Shown here: piece by piece, positions 26,742 to 35,954 of the stretch
How the letters are laid out: each line of letters starts with the position of its first letter
Numbering within the stretch: position 1 is the first letter of the stretch
From: Streptomyces chattanoogensis
GTDB taxonomy: Bacteria; Actinomycetota; Actinomycetes; Streptomycetales; Streptomycetaceae
Assembly (NCBI RefSeq): GCF_001294335.1
Contig: NZ_LGKG01000124.1
Span: 55,813-119,812 of the forward strand
Direction of reading: 5' to 3'
Length of the DNA: 64,000 nt
The notes under the pieces: model-generated
Seen by the model: only the letters and a program-made list of their open reading frames with translations
Told to the model about the DNA's origin: nothing
The model's database searches: none
Position numbers and translations under genes: made by a program

Positions 26742-28213
26742 GGGCACACCGCCTCGTCGCCGGTGATCGCCCCGACGCTCCCGGGGGTCTGCGGCGGCTG
26801 CTCCGCCCGGACCGGCGTCACCGCCTTGAAGTCCGCGCCGACCGTCACCTGGAGCACCGGCCCGCGCCCGGCCACCGGCCGCAGCTGCGCCCCCGGCAGC
26901 GCGGCGGCCAGCGAGCGGGCCGAGCGGTCCCAGCGCGGGTCGTAGTCGATGACCGTACGGGCCGCCGCACCGCGCGCCGTGTTGCCGGGGACGCCGGCGG
27001 TCACGAAGCCGGTGGCGTGCAGGGCGTCGGCGACCGTGTCACCGAGGCCGGGCCGGGCGGTGCCGTTGTCGACATGCACTCTGACCTCCGACGGCGGTAC
27101 GTCCACGACCGTCGCATGCGGCGGCTTCGCGCCCTTGGCGGGGTGTTCGGCGATGGGCCGGTCGTCGCGGACCGCCTGGAAGAGCTGCTGGGAGGCCACC
27201 GGGTCCCAGCGCACGGCCTGGCCGCCGCCCGGCAGCCGCAGATTCTCCTTGGTGAGGGGTACGGAGACGAACTCCGACGAGGACGGGGTGAAGCCGCGCA
27301 TGGCCTGGCCCAGGTCGACCAGGTCGTTGGCGGCGAAGCCGGAGTCGGCGCGGACGGACTCGAGCATGGTCTCTGCAACGTCCTTGAACCGGATGGGGTT
27401 CATCAGAACACCGGAGGAGGTGATTTTGTGGATCAGCGAGGCGAGGAAGCGCTGCTGGCGGTGCATCCGGCCGAGGTCGGCGGAGGCGTCGATATGGCGG
27501 GAGCGGACGTACTGGAGGGCCTGGCCGCCGCCGAGCAGGGAACGGCCGGGCGGGAGATCGAGTCCGGTGAAGCTGTCCCTGAGCGGGCGCGGGGTGCAGA
27601 TCTCCACCCCGCCGACCGCATCCACGCTGCGCATGAAGCTGGTGAAGTCGACCTCCAGATAGTGGTCGATATGCACCCCCGTCATGTGCTCGACGGTCCG
27701 GACGGTGAGGTTGGGGCCGCCCTCCGCATACGCCGAGTTCAGCTTGACCGGGTGCCTGGGGTGCCGCCGGCCGGTCGCGGCGTCCTGGTGGGCGGGGACC
27801 TCGGCGTACGAGTCACGCGGCAGGCTGATGATGCTGGCCCGGTCCCGTTCCGCGGAGAGGTGCACCAGCATCAGGGTGTCGGTGCAGTGACAGGGGGCGC
27901 CGCCCAGGTGATACGTCCGCTTCTCCTCCTTGGTGAGCTTGTCGCGGCCGTCCGTGCCGACGACCAGGAAGTTCAGGCCGCTGCCGCCGCCGGGCCGCTC
28001 GTCCGTCGGCATGCCCAGGAACGGGTCCACCCGGCCGATCCGGGTCTCCACACCCGTGACCATGGCGTGCCCCACCCCGCCCGCGGCCAGCAGCAGCCCG
28101 GCGGCCACTGCGCTGGTCCGCAGCCCCCAGCGGGTGCGCGGCGGGCGCCGCCGGCCCGCCGGCCGGGTGGTCCGGCGCTGCGCGGGGCCAGAGGAGCGGG
28201 ACGGGGCGGTCAC
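26738..28213 (-). CDS. LCP family transferase, copy 2, with LytR_C domain
   Basis: 491 residues from the GTG at 28213, which has GGAGG 8 nt upstream. A short basic tail and one transmembrane helix precede the LCP domain: 'LNFLVVGTDGRDKL', 'ASIISLPRDSYAEVP', 'HYLEVDFTSFMRSVDAVGGV' and 'YVRSRHIDASADLGRMHRQQ'. A LytR_C domain (~385-470, 'EVRVHVDNGTARPGLGDTVA') follows. The protein ends 'GDEAVCP' with a lone cysteine. It is divergent from the glycosyltransferase gene and upstream of the small secreted protein gene. It likely attaches a wall glycopolymer to peptidoglycan. Confidence 0.92.
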   Translation of the reverse strand: MTAPSRSSGPAQRRTTRPAGRRRPPRTRWGLRTSAVAAGLLLAAGGVGHAMVTGVETRIGRVDPFLGMPTDERPGGGSGLNFLVVGTDGRDKLTKEEKRTYHLGGAPCHCTDTLMLVHLSAERDRASIISLPRDSYAEVPAHQDAATGRRHPRHPVKLNSAYAEGGPNLTVRTVEHMTGVHIDHYLEVDFTSFMRSVDAVGGVEICTPRPLRDSFTGLDLPPGRSLLGGGQALQYVRSRHIDASADLGRMHRQQRFLASLIHKITSSGVLMNPIRFKDVAETMLESVRADSGFAANDLVDLGQAMRGFTPSSSEFVSVPLTKENLRLPGGGQAVRWDPVASQQLFQAVRDDRPIAEHPAKGAKPPHATVVDVPPSEVRVHVDNGTARPGLGDTVADALHATGFVTAGVPGNTARGAAARTVIDYDPRWDRSARSLAAALPGAQLRPVAGRGPVLQVTVGADFKAVTPVRAEQPPQTPGSVGAITGDEAVCP

Positions 28214-28483
28214 GGGGGACACCTCCGCGGCGGGACGGACGGCGGGCGTGGTCGGCAGCGGTACGGGTGGTGATTCGCCATGGAACGGGAGGAAACCAGC
28301 GGGAACACCGTAGGCCCATATGATCGACTGCAAAGCGTCACACGCCGGGCAGCGGCCGCCCGGCCACCCGTCCGACGTCCGACCCTGTCCCCCGTTCGCG
28401 GTAACGTGAGTCGCGATACCGCAGTCTCCCGGCGGGCGCTGCCGCCCATGGCGGCTCGCCGCGGGCCGTACCCCCGAGGAATC

Positions 28484-29509
28484 ATGCCGCAGCAGCAGCC
28501 CCCGGCCGTCTCCGTGATCATGCCGGTGCTCAATGAGGAACGTCACCTGCGCAATTCCGTCCGGCACATCCTGGAGCAGGAGTACGCCGGCGAGATGGAG
28601 GTGGTGATCGCCCTCGGCCCGTCCACGGACCGTACGGACGAGATCGCCGCCGAGCTGGTCAAGGAGGACGCACGGGTACACACCGTGCCGAACCCGACGG
28701 GCCGTACCCCCGCCGCGCTCAACGCCGCGATCAAGGCGTCCCGGCACCCGGTCGTCGTCCGGGTCGACGGCCACGGCATGCTCTCGCCCGGCTACATCGC
28801 CACCGCCGTCCGCCTCCTGGAGGAGACCGGCGCGCAGAACGTCGGCGGCATCATGCACGCCGAGGGCGAGAACGCCTGGGAGGACGCGGTGGCCGCCGCG
28901 ATGACCTCCAAGATCGGCGTGGGCAACGCGGCCTTCCACACGGGCGGCGAGGCCGGGCCCGCCGAGACCGTCTTCCTCGGGGTGTTCCGGCGCGAGGCGC
29001 TGGAGCAACAGGGCGGCTACAACGAGGAGTTCATCCGCGCACAGGACTGGGAGCTGAACTTCCGCATCCGCGAGGCGGGCGGGCAGATCTGGTTCTCACC
29101 GGAGCTGAAGGTCCGCTACCGGCCGCGGCCGAACCTCAAGGCGCTGGCCAAGCAGTACAAGGACTACGGCAAGTGGCGGCACGTCGTCGCGCGCTACCAC
29201 GCGGGTTCGATCAACCTGCGCTACCTCGCCCCGCCGACCGCGGTGTGCGCCATCGCGGCCGGCCTCGTGGTCGGCGCCGCCGTCACCCCCTGGGGCTTCG
29301 TCGTCCCCGCCGGCTACCTGGCGGCCATCACGGCGGGCTCCCTCCCGGCCGGCAAGGGCCTCTCCCTCAAGGCCCGCGCCCAGATCCCCCTCGCGCTCGC
29401 CACGATGCACATGTCGTGGGGCTACGGCTTCCTCACGAGCCCGCGGTCGCTGGCGCGCCGGGTGATCGCCAGCCGGATTCCCCCCACGCTGCCGGGTGCC
29501 GCGTCGTAG
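28484..29509 (+). CDS. Family 2 glycosyltransferase
   Basis: 341 residues from the ATG at 28484 (GAGGA just upstream). GT-A fold: 'VSVIMPVLNEERHLRNSVRH', 'ALGPSTDRTDEIA', the DxD-like 'VVRVDGHGML', 'FLGVFRREALEQQGGYNEEF', the catalytic 'RAQDWELNFRIREAGG', and C-terminal hydrophobic segments (~255-300). GT2 enzymes move a sugar from a nucleotide donor to a lipid or glycan acceptor at the inner membrane face. Set between LCP genes, it probably builds the polymer they attach; UDP-glucuronate from Ugd is one possible donor (inference). Confidence 0.92.
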   Translation: MPQQQPPAVSVIMPVLNEERHLRNSVRHILEQEYAGEMEVVIALGPSTDRTDEIAAELVKEDARVHTVPNPTGRTPAALNAAIKASRHPVVVRVDGHGMLSPGYIATAVRLLEETGAQNVGGIMHAEGENAWEDAVAAAMTSKIGVGNAAFHTGGEAGPAETVFLGVFRREALEQQGGYNEEFIRAQDWELNFRIREAGGQIWFSPELKVRYRPRPNLKALAKQYKDYGKWRHVVARYHAGSINLRYLAPPTAVCAIAAGLVVGAAVTPWGFVVPAGYLAAITAGSLPAGKGLSLKARAQIPLALATMHMSWGYGFLTSPRSLARRVIASRIPPTLPGAAS

Positions 29510-29528
29510 TCGGTTCCGTTGTTCCGGC

Positions 29529-29543
29529 CCCGCCTTCGGCGGG
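29529..29543 (+). terminator. Short hairpin after the glycosyltransferase gene
   Basis: 6-bp GC stem (29529-29534 with 29538-29543) and a TTC loop, 20 bp after the stop codon. It is weaker than the other terminators in this window. The remaining gap to 29790 holds nothing recognised. Confidence 0.45.
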
Positions 29544-29790
29544 ATCGGGGGAGGCTGTGGGGCCGGTCGCGGGCGTGTGCCGGTGAAGGGAGGGTAAGCG
29601 GGCGTCCCGTTTGTACCTCCCCTCCCCCCCGGCCGCAGGCCGACCACGGACGGGAGGGGGCGCTCCGCACGGACGGAGTACCGGAGGAGAGCCCCCGCAC
29701 CCCACCCCTACGCAAAGCCCGACCACAACGGCCAACCCCCACCCCGCCGGAGGCGAAACGGCGCCGCGGACAACAACGTGCGGAGAGACC

Positions 29791-31494
29791 TCAGAACGTG
29801 TAAGAGGGATTCACCTTCATGCACGCCTTCTTGTCCTCGCCATTGAGTGCATCCGCACTGTCCGGTGCCTTGTCCGCCGGCTTGTCTGCGGACCCCGGCT
29901 CCTTCGGGAACTCCGTCCCGGTACGCCAGTCGTTGCCGACCACCAGCCGCATCTCCGTGGCCGTGCTGGACTCCTTCACCGCGCTCTTGGACAGTCCGAG
30001 CGCCTTCGCCAGCGCCAGGGCGTCGCCGCGCTGGGCCTTGTCCTTGTACGTGATGGTGGTGTCGGCCTGGGTGGTGAGCGCGGAGTCGGTGCCGGCGGCG
30101 GTGTAGCCGAGCTGGGCGAGCCGCTGCTGGATGTCGGAGGCGCGGCCGGAGACCGGGCCCGTCACCGTGCTGTTGGTGCCGTTCTGGACGACAACTTTCA
30201 GCCGGCCCTTGGGAGTTGACGGCTTGGGGTCGGGAGCCGGCTTCTTCTTGGCACCCTTGCCGTCCAGCGCGGTGTCATTGCGCATCATCGCGAAGGTCTG
30301 CTCCGCATCGCCAGGCTTGGGCAGCACATACGCCTCGCCGGGGCCGTACACCCAGGGCATGGTGACCATCGTGATGCGCTTGGTGGGCACCCGGTTGAGG
30401 TCCCCGCCGAGGTCGTAGAGCTTCTTGACGGTGTCGAGCCCGTCGTCGACGGTCAGCGCCTTGGTCGCGGCCTCGGCCAGGTCGGTCAGCTCGCCGGGGT
30501 TGGTGAGCTTGGCGCCCTTCTTCAGCTGGCGGACCATCGAATTCATGTACATGTGCTGGGCCTTGGCCCGGCCGATGTCGGTGTTGTCCTCGAAGCCGTA
30601 GCGGGTGCGCAGCCACTGCAGCGCCTGGACGCCCTTGACGGGGTGGGTGCCCTTGGTGAGCTTCAGGCCGCTGCCGTGGCCCCTGCTGTCGTGCGAGTAG
30701 ACGTTGTTGTCGACGCAGACCGGGACACCCCCGATGGCGTCCGCCATGTCCACCACGCCGGAGAAGTCGACCATCATGAAGTGGTCGATGTAGATGCCGG
30801 TCAGCTCCTGCCAGGTGGCGAGGGTGCAGCCCGGACCGCCGTGCTGGAGCGACTGGTTGATGGCGGCGGTGGTCTGCGGATAGTTCTCGTGCGTCTTGGG
30901 GTCGGTGCATTTGGGGATCGTCACCCGGGTGTCCCGGGGGATGGATATCACCGACATGTTGCTGCGGTCCGCGGAGACGTGCAGCAGCATCTGGACATCG
31001 GCCAGCGGTTTGCGGTCCGCGTCCTGGCGGGCGCCGCCCAGCCTGATGTTCTCCTTGCTGTTACGGCCGTCGGAGCCCAGCAGCAGGATGTTCATCGGGG
31101 TCTGCCCGAACGCGTTGGGCTCCGGCTTCTTCAGGCCGCCCTCGCCCGCGCTCCTGGGCGCCGTCCGCAGGTTGGCGTTGAGGTGCTCGTAGTACCAGTA
31201 ACCGGCGCCCGCCCCGGCGACCAGAACGAAGCCGAGGCCGAGCGCGGTCCAGCGGAGCGCCTTGCGGCCCTTGCCGCCCTTGCCGGCCTGTCTGCGGCGG
31301 CGCCCGCCCCCTGTGCCGGAGCCGCCGTCGTCGGGTGCGGGCGTCGCCGCGCCGTCACCGTCCGGCGTCCAGCCGGGTGCGTCCGGCGGGAGCGCGACCT
31401 CGTCGTCCGCGTAGAGGCTGTCGTCGAATCCCAGCCGCTGTGCTCCGGTCTGCTGCCCGGGTGATCGCTCACCACGCACACTGCTCTGCCGCAT
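29791..31494 (-). CDS. LCP family transferase, copy 3, with LytR_C domain
   Basis: 567 residues. A cytoplasmic disordered region (~1-75) and one transmembrane helix (~82-102) precede the LCP domain ('MNILLLGSDGRNSKENIRLG', 'MSVISIPRDTRVTIP', 'HFMMVDFSGVVDMADAIGGV', 'WLRTRYGFEDNTDIGRAKAQ'). A LytR_C domain (~435-520, 'RLKVVVQNGTNSTVTG') and a tail containing 'NGEDKKACMK' follow. The tail closely matches that of the next copy. A 70-bp gap to copy 4 on the same strand suggests one operon. Asp/Arg residues that bind the polyprenyl pyrophosphate head group are present. Confidence 0.93.
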   Translation of the reverse strand: MRQSSVRGERSPGQQTGAQRLGFDDSLYADDEVALPPDAPGWTPDGDGAATPAPDDGGSGTGGGRRRRQAGKGGKGRKALRWTALGLGFVLVAGAGAGYWYYEHLNANLRTAPRSAGEGGLKKPEPNAFGQTPMNILLLGSDGRNSKENIRLGGARQDADRKPLADVQMLLHVSADRSNMSVISIPRDTRVTIPKCTDPKTHENYPQTTAAINQSLQHGGPGCTLATWQELTGIYIDHFMMVDFSGVVDMADAIGGVPVCVDNNVYSHDSRGHGSGLKLTKGTHPVKGVQALQWLRTRYGFEDNTDIGRAKAQHMYMNSMVRQLKKGAKLTNPGELTDLAEAATKALTVDDGLDTVKKLYDLGGDLNRVPTKRITMVTMPWVYGPGEAYVLPKPGDAEQTFAMMRNDTALDGKGAKKKPAPDPKPSTPKGRLKVVVQNGTNSTVTGPVSGRASDIQQRLAQLGYTAAGTDSALTTQADTTITYKDKAQRGDALALAKALGLSKSAVKESSTATEMRLVVGNDWRTGTEFPKEPGSADKPADKAPDSADALNGEDKKACMKVNPSYTF

Positions 31495-31564
31495 TGGGCC
31501 CTCTCCCCGTTGTTCAGTTCTGTGGTGGGCCCGGCGCCCTCAGGGGCGCCGGATTCCGTTCACA

Positions 31565-33328
31565 TCACTTCGCGCAGATGTTCTTGTCATCTGCATTGAC
31601 GTTCTGGACACCGTCCGGGGTTTCGGTCGGTGCGTCGATCGGCGTGCCCGCCGCCTTGAAATCCTTGCCGAGGACCAGCTTCATCGGTACGCGGTCGCCC
31701 GCGTCCTGCGACGACTTCTTCAGCGCGCTCTTGGGCAGCCCCATCCAGTCGGCCAGCGTGGCGGCCTGGTCGGCCTGGTTGGGCGCGTACTCGAGCACGG
31801 TTCTGGCCACCTTCCGCGGGGCGTTGCCCGCGTTGGTGGACAGCCGGGCGGCCTTGGTGTTCTGCAGCCAGTCCACGGTCTCCTGGGCCGCGCCGAACGG
31901 CCCGCCGCCGTTGCTGACATCGACCCGTACGAGCTCCGGCGGGGCCTTCTTGACCGGCGCCTTCCTGCCCTTGGACTTCTTGCCCTTGGCCAGGGCGTGG
32001 TCGGCCTGCACCATCCGGAACAGCGGGTCGGCCGCGGTCTTGTTGAGTATCACCGTGGCCGGGTCCTTGGGGTTGTCCAGCACCGGCACCGTCGCGAAGG
32101 TGATCTTGTTGAGGTTCACCTGCTTGAGATCGTCACCGAAGGCCATCAGCTTCTTCGCGGTGCCGATACCGGTGTCCACGGTCAGCGCCTTGGTCGCCGC
32201 ACTGGCGACCGTCAGCAGCTGGGTCGGACTGCTGAACGCGCTGGACTTCAGCTTGCGGATCAGCGAGCCCATGAACTGCTGCTGCATCTTGATCCGGTCC
32301 AGGTCGCTGCCGAATCCGATGGCGTGCCGGGTACGGACGAACGCCAGCGCCTGCTCGCCCTTGACGACGTGCCGGCCGGCCTTCAGCTTCAGATGCGACT
32401 TGGGGTCGTCGATGTCCTTGGCCGCGCACACCTCGACGCCGTCCACCGCTTCGGACAGCTCCTTGACCGCGTTGAAGTCGGCCATCATGAAGTGGCTGAT
32501 CTTCAGCCCGGTCAGCTTCTGGACAGTTCGCCAGGTGCAGCCCGGGTCCCGTCCCTCCTGGCCGAGGCTGGTGTTGAAACGCACCTGCTGCTCGCCGCGG
32601 ATGATCTTCCGCGAGCCGTCCTCCTGCTTCGTCGGGCAGTCGGGGATGTCGGTGATCAGGTCGCGCGGGATGCTCAGCGCGGTCGCGTTCGTCCGGTCCT
32701 TGGAGATGTGCATCAGGATCGTGGTGTCCGCGTGCCCGACGCTGCCGACGTCGCCGTAGCCCGCGTTGCCCTTACCCGCGCGCGAGTCCGTGCCGATGAT
32801 GAGGAGGTTGACCGGACCGTCGGTGACCGCGTCGTTGTCGACGCCGACATCGACCTTCTTGATGTTGCCGTCCAGCTGCTGGTAGATGACGTACGCGGTG
32901 GTCGCGGCGGCCACCAGGACGAACCCCAGCACACCGGACGTCCAGTACAGCGCCTTCTTCTTGCCGGACTTCTTCGGCTTGGACCGGCGGCGGCCCGCGG
33001 GGCCCGACGCCGTCGCGGTCGTCGTCCCCCGGGCGGCGGCGCGGCGCTCCGCCCGGCCGCCGGCGGGCCGCCCGCCCGCATCGTCCCGCGCGTCGCCGCG
33101 CCGGTCGCGCTGCGTCGGCAGCGGCCGGGTGTCGGTGTCGCCGCCGCGCTCCGCCGGATTTCTCCGGGCACGTCTGGGGCCGGAGGTCTTACGGGCGGAG
33201 GGCCGGTCACCGGCTTGACCGGGAGGGTCAAGCCGCAGCTCGTAATTGCCGGTGTCCGGGTCGAACACCCACTGATCGGCGGGGTCGACGTTGTCGTCGC
33301 CCGCCCGCCCACGGCCTTGCGCGTCCAC
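31565..33328 (-). CDS. LCP family transferase, copy 4, with LytR_C domain
   Basis: 587 residues from the GTG at 33328 ('MDAQGRGRAGDDNV'), which matches homologues; a TTG at 33397 would add 23 residues. A long charged cytoplasmic region (~1-130) contains 'DQWVFDPDTGNYELRL'. One transmembrane helix (~142-162) precedes the LCP domain ('NLLIIGTDSRAGKGNAGYGD', 'ATALSIPRDLITDIPDC', 'HFMMADFNAVKELSEAVDGV', 'FVRTRHAIGFGSDLDRIKMQ'). A LytR_C domain ('ELVRVDVSNGGGPFGAAQ') and the tail 'NADDKNICAK' follow. It probably forms an operon with copy 3. Confidence 0.92.
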   Translation of the reverse strand: MDAQGRGRAGDDNVDPADQWVFDPDTGNYELRLDPPGQAGDRPSARKTSGPRRARRNPAERGGDTDTRPLPTQRDRRGDARDDAGGRPAGGRAERRAAARGTTTATASGPAGRRRSKPKKSGKKKALYWTSGVLGFVLVAAATTAYVIYQQLDGNIKKVDVGVDNDAVTDGPVNLLIIGTDSRAGKGNAGYGDVGSVGHADTTILMHISKDRTNATALSIPRDLITDIPDCPTKQEDGSRKIIRGEQQVRFNTSLGQEGRDPGCTWRTVQKLTGLKISHFMMADFNAVKELSEAVDGVEVCAAKDIDDPKSHLKLKAGRHVVKGEQALAFVRTRHAIGFGSDLDRIKMQQQFMGSLIRKLKSSAFSSPTQLLTVASAATKALTVDTGIGTAKKLMAFGDDLKQVNLNKITFATVPVLDNPKDPATVILNKTAADPLFRMVQADHALAKGKKSKGRKAPVKKAPPELVRVDVSNGGGPFGAAQETVDWLQNTKAARLSTNAGNAPRKVARTVLEYAPNQADQAATLADWMGLPKSALKKSSQDAGDRVPMKLVLGKDFKAAGTPIDAPTETPDGVQNVNADDKNICAK

Positions 33329-33569
33329 GGTGCCCTGAATCCTCCGTCGGTGGCGCGGCGCCTCCCCCTCAAGGCGCTCGGTCGGTCGATCGTGCAAATG
33401 GTGGTGAAACAGATGAACATGGTCATCGGCCCGCTGCTGAGGCGGACCGGGTCGCTCACACTATCCGCCCGGTTCCGTGCCGGGCGACGCCGGTGACAAA
33501 TTCCACTTCCCTACACCCGGGCAATCCGCCCAATCCATTCGAGACGCCGGGTGTTCCTTTGCGGCATCT

Positions 33570-34865
33570 TTATTCGCAGGCCCTGCGTTCCGCCGTGGTC
33601 CCGGGAAAGGCCGGGGTCGAACCGGGGCGCGGCTCGGGTGCCTCATCGGGTTTCCCGTCCGAGCCGGCGGCGGACTCCTCGGACTCCTTCGCCGGGGTCA
33701 CCACCGCCACCGGGCGGTCCTTGCGCAGCTCACCGAAGAGACGGCCGGCACCGGGCTGCACCAGCTCATCGCGATTGGGGTCGTAGCGGTACTCCTGGCG
33801 CGGCACCGTCAGGAACTGCACACGGCCGGTCGGAATGCTGCGCATGCTGCGCACCAATTCGTACAGACCGGTGAGCGACGCAAGATCCGCGTCGGTGGTC
33901 AGAGAACTCGTCGCGGCATCCAGCACCGGATACAGCCGCGTCGGATTGAGCAGCACACCGTTGCTTTGCACTTTCTTCACGAGCGCGCCAAGAAACTCCT
34001 GCTGGCGTTCCATACGCTGCGTGTCACTGCCGTTACCCAGGCTTTTCCTGGCCCGGACAAAACCCAGTGCGGCCTCTCCGTGGAGGGTCTGCCGGCCGGC
34101 GGGCAGCACCAGATGCGCCTTCTCGTCGTTGACGGGCCGGCGCAGGCACACCTCCACGCCGTCCACCGCGTCCACCATCTTCTTGAACCCGACGAAATCG
34201 ATGATCATGTGGTGGGTGATCCGGATCCCGGTCATCTTCTCGACCGTACGGATCGAGCAGGCCGCGCCCGCGAACTGGAACGCCCAGTTGAACTGCGCCG
34301 TCTGCTCGGCGATCTCCCTGCCGTCGGAACGCTTGCAGTGCGGCACCTGCACCATCAGGTCCCGCGGGATGCTGACCGCGGTGGCGCTGTGCCGGTCCGC
34401 CGCCAGGTGCAGCAGGATCGTGGTGTCCGAGCGCTGGGTGCCGCTGTCGGTGCCGTACTCCTTGTTGCCGCCGCCGCGGGTGTCGGAGCCGATCAGCAGG
34501 ATGTTCTCGGCGTTCGGCGGCCCCGGATCGGGCCGTTCGGACTCGTACTTCTCCAGCTCGTTCTGGGTGTCGCTGTCGAAGTGGATATTGCCGCTGAGCT
34601 TGGAGTACAGGCCCCAGCCGGCGCCGGCCGTGAACAGCACCGCGGCGGCGGTCCCCAGCGCGGCCCGGCGCATCCAGTGCAGCGGCGAGGGCGGGGTACG
34701 CGGCGGGCCGGGGCCGTCGCCCGCGGTGCCCGACCGCAGCGGACGCGCGCTCCAGCCGGGGAACCTCACTATGCGCGCCGCCCGCCGACCGGGCCCCCCG
34801 CCCGCCCGGCCGGTGCCCTCGGCGGGGCCCCGGCCGCCGGACGGTGTCTCGGGGTGCTCGGTCAC
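33570..34865 (-). CDS. LCP family transferase, copy 5, no LytR_C domain
   Basis: 431 residues; the GTG start has GGAGGG upstream. A cytoplasmic Pro/Gly-rich region and a transmembrane helix (~68-88) precede the LCP domain: 'NILLIGSDTRGGGNKEYGTD', 'ATAVSIPRDLMVQVPHC', 'HHMIIDFVGFKKMVDAVDGV' and 'FVRARKSLGNGSDTQRMERQ'. Instead of LytR_C it has a ~50-residue Glu/Pro-rich tail ending 'TTAERRACE', again with a lone cysteine next to the C-terminus. It is the most upstream of a run of three LCP genes on the minus strand. Confidence 0.92.
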   Translation of the reverse strand: MTEHPETPSGGRGPAEGTGRAGGGPGRRAARIVRFPGWSARPLRSGTAGDGPGPPRTPPSPLHWMRRAALGTAAAVLFTAGAGWGLYSKLSGNIHFDSDTQNELEKYESERPDPGPPNAENILLIGSDTRGGGNKEYGTDSGTQRSDTTILLHLAADRHSATAVSIPRDLMVQVPHCKRSDGREIAEQTAQFNWAFQFAGAACSIRTVEKMTGIRITHHMIIDFVGFKKMVDAVDGVEVCLRRPVNDEKAHLVLPAGRQTLHGEAALGFVRARKSLGNGSDTQRMERQQEFLGALVKKVQSNGVLLNPTRLYPVLDAATSSLTTDADLASLTGLYELVRSMRSIPTGRVQFLTVPRQEYRYDPNRDELVQPGAGRLFGELRKDRPVAVVTPAKESEESAAGSDGKPDEAPEPRPGSTPAFPGTTAERRACE

Positions 34866-35056
34866 GTGTGCGTCCCTCCCTCACGGAGTCGGCGTCGCGC
34901 CCGCGCGCGGTGCCCGGCCGGCGGTGCGGCGGACGGGTCCCGCGCCTGATTGTCCGGAGACGAAATCCCGGTGTACGTACGCAAAATCCTGGACCACATC
35001 GGACGGACCGGCCCGCCCTGCGCGCGGCCCGTTCCGCCGGACGGGGGAGGGCGGCG

Positions 35057-35821
35057 TCAGGAGAGGGGGAGCGGCGCCCTGAAGGTGATCTTCTCGGCGG
35101 CCTCGCGGGCGGCCGCCCCGTCCGCGTCCATCAGCTCCGGACGGGGGCAGAGCACCACGGAGCCCCCGGTCGCCAGCGGCGCGTAGAGCCCGTACGACAG
35201 GCCCTGCCAGGTGTCGTACGGCAGCCCGGACAGCACCCGCGGCGCCTCGGGCATCCCGGCCGCCGCCGCGTCGGCCAGCGCCCGCTCGCCGATCGCCGTG
35301 CCGGTCAGCTCCTCGCCGCCGACGGCCAGCGCCACCGCACCCGGGTCCACCGGCACGAACGGCGCGAACCGGTCGCCCTGGCCCGGCACCTCGACGGCAT
35401 AGTCCGCGAAGCCCGCCGGCGGCTGCGGGAAGCGGCCGCCCATCGGGCGCAGCGCCAGCGCCACCCGCTCCCCGGGACAGGCGCGCGCCGCCTCCAGGGA
35501 GTCCGGACCGCTGACGACGAGATCGGCCGCGGCCGGATCTCCGCCCACCTCCGCGACCACGCCGACCGAGGAACAGGCCAGCAGCCAGACGGCGGTCTGC
35601 CAGTGGGCGGGCAGCAGCAGCGCGAGCCGGTCGCCGGGCCCGGCGGCCAGATCGCCCTGGAGGTAGTTGGCGGTCTTCGCCACCCAATTGGCGAAGGTGG
35701 CGACGGACAGTTCCACGCGCTCGCCGGTGGCGTCGTCGTAGAAGGTCACCAGCGGGCGGGCCGGATCCGCGGCGAGCGCGGAACGCAGCAGGTCGGCGGG
35801 GGCGTACTTGGTGGCGTTCAT
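35057..35821 (-). CDS. TIGR03089 family protein (half-size AMP-ligase homologue)
   Basis: 254 residues resembling only the N-terminal part of acyl-CoA synthetases: 'FYDDATGERVELSVATFANW', 'GPGDRLALLLPAHWQTAVWL', a degenerate region where the P-loop would be, and 'GLSYGLYAPLATGGSVVLCP'. The adenylation C-terminal domain is absent, so catalysis is unlikely. The family is conserved in actinobacteria next to LCP genes (as in mycobacteria), which suggests a link to envelope assembly, but no function is known. It is divergent from the amidase gene. Confidence 0.88.
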   Translation of the reverse strand: MNATKYAPADLLRSALAADPARPLVTFYDDATGERVELSVATFANWVAKTANYLQGDLAAGPGDRLALLLPAHWQTAVWLLACSSVGVVAEVGGDPAAADLVVSGPDSLEAARACPGERVALALRPMGGRFPQPPAGFADYAVEVPGQGDRFAPFVPVDPGAVALAVGGEELTGTAIGERALADAAAAGMPEAPRVLSGLPYDTWQGLSYGLYAPLATGGSVVLCPRPELMDADGAAAREAAEKITFRAPLPLS

Positions 35822-35954
35822 CGCGACAGGGTACGTGCGGGGGCGGCTGACGGCCGGTCGGGCGCGGGCGGTCCGGCCACCGGTTCGGCCGATGCGCCCG
35901 CCCGCCGTTCGGCCGATGCCCCGTCAGATCCGCGATGGCGCCGGGCGCCTGGGC

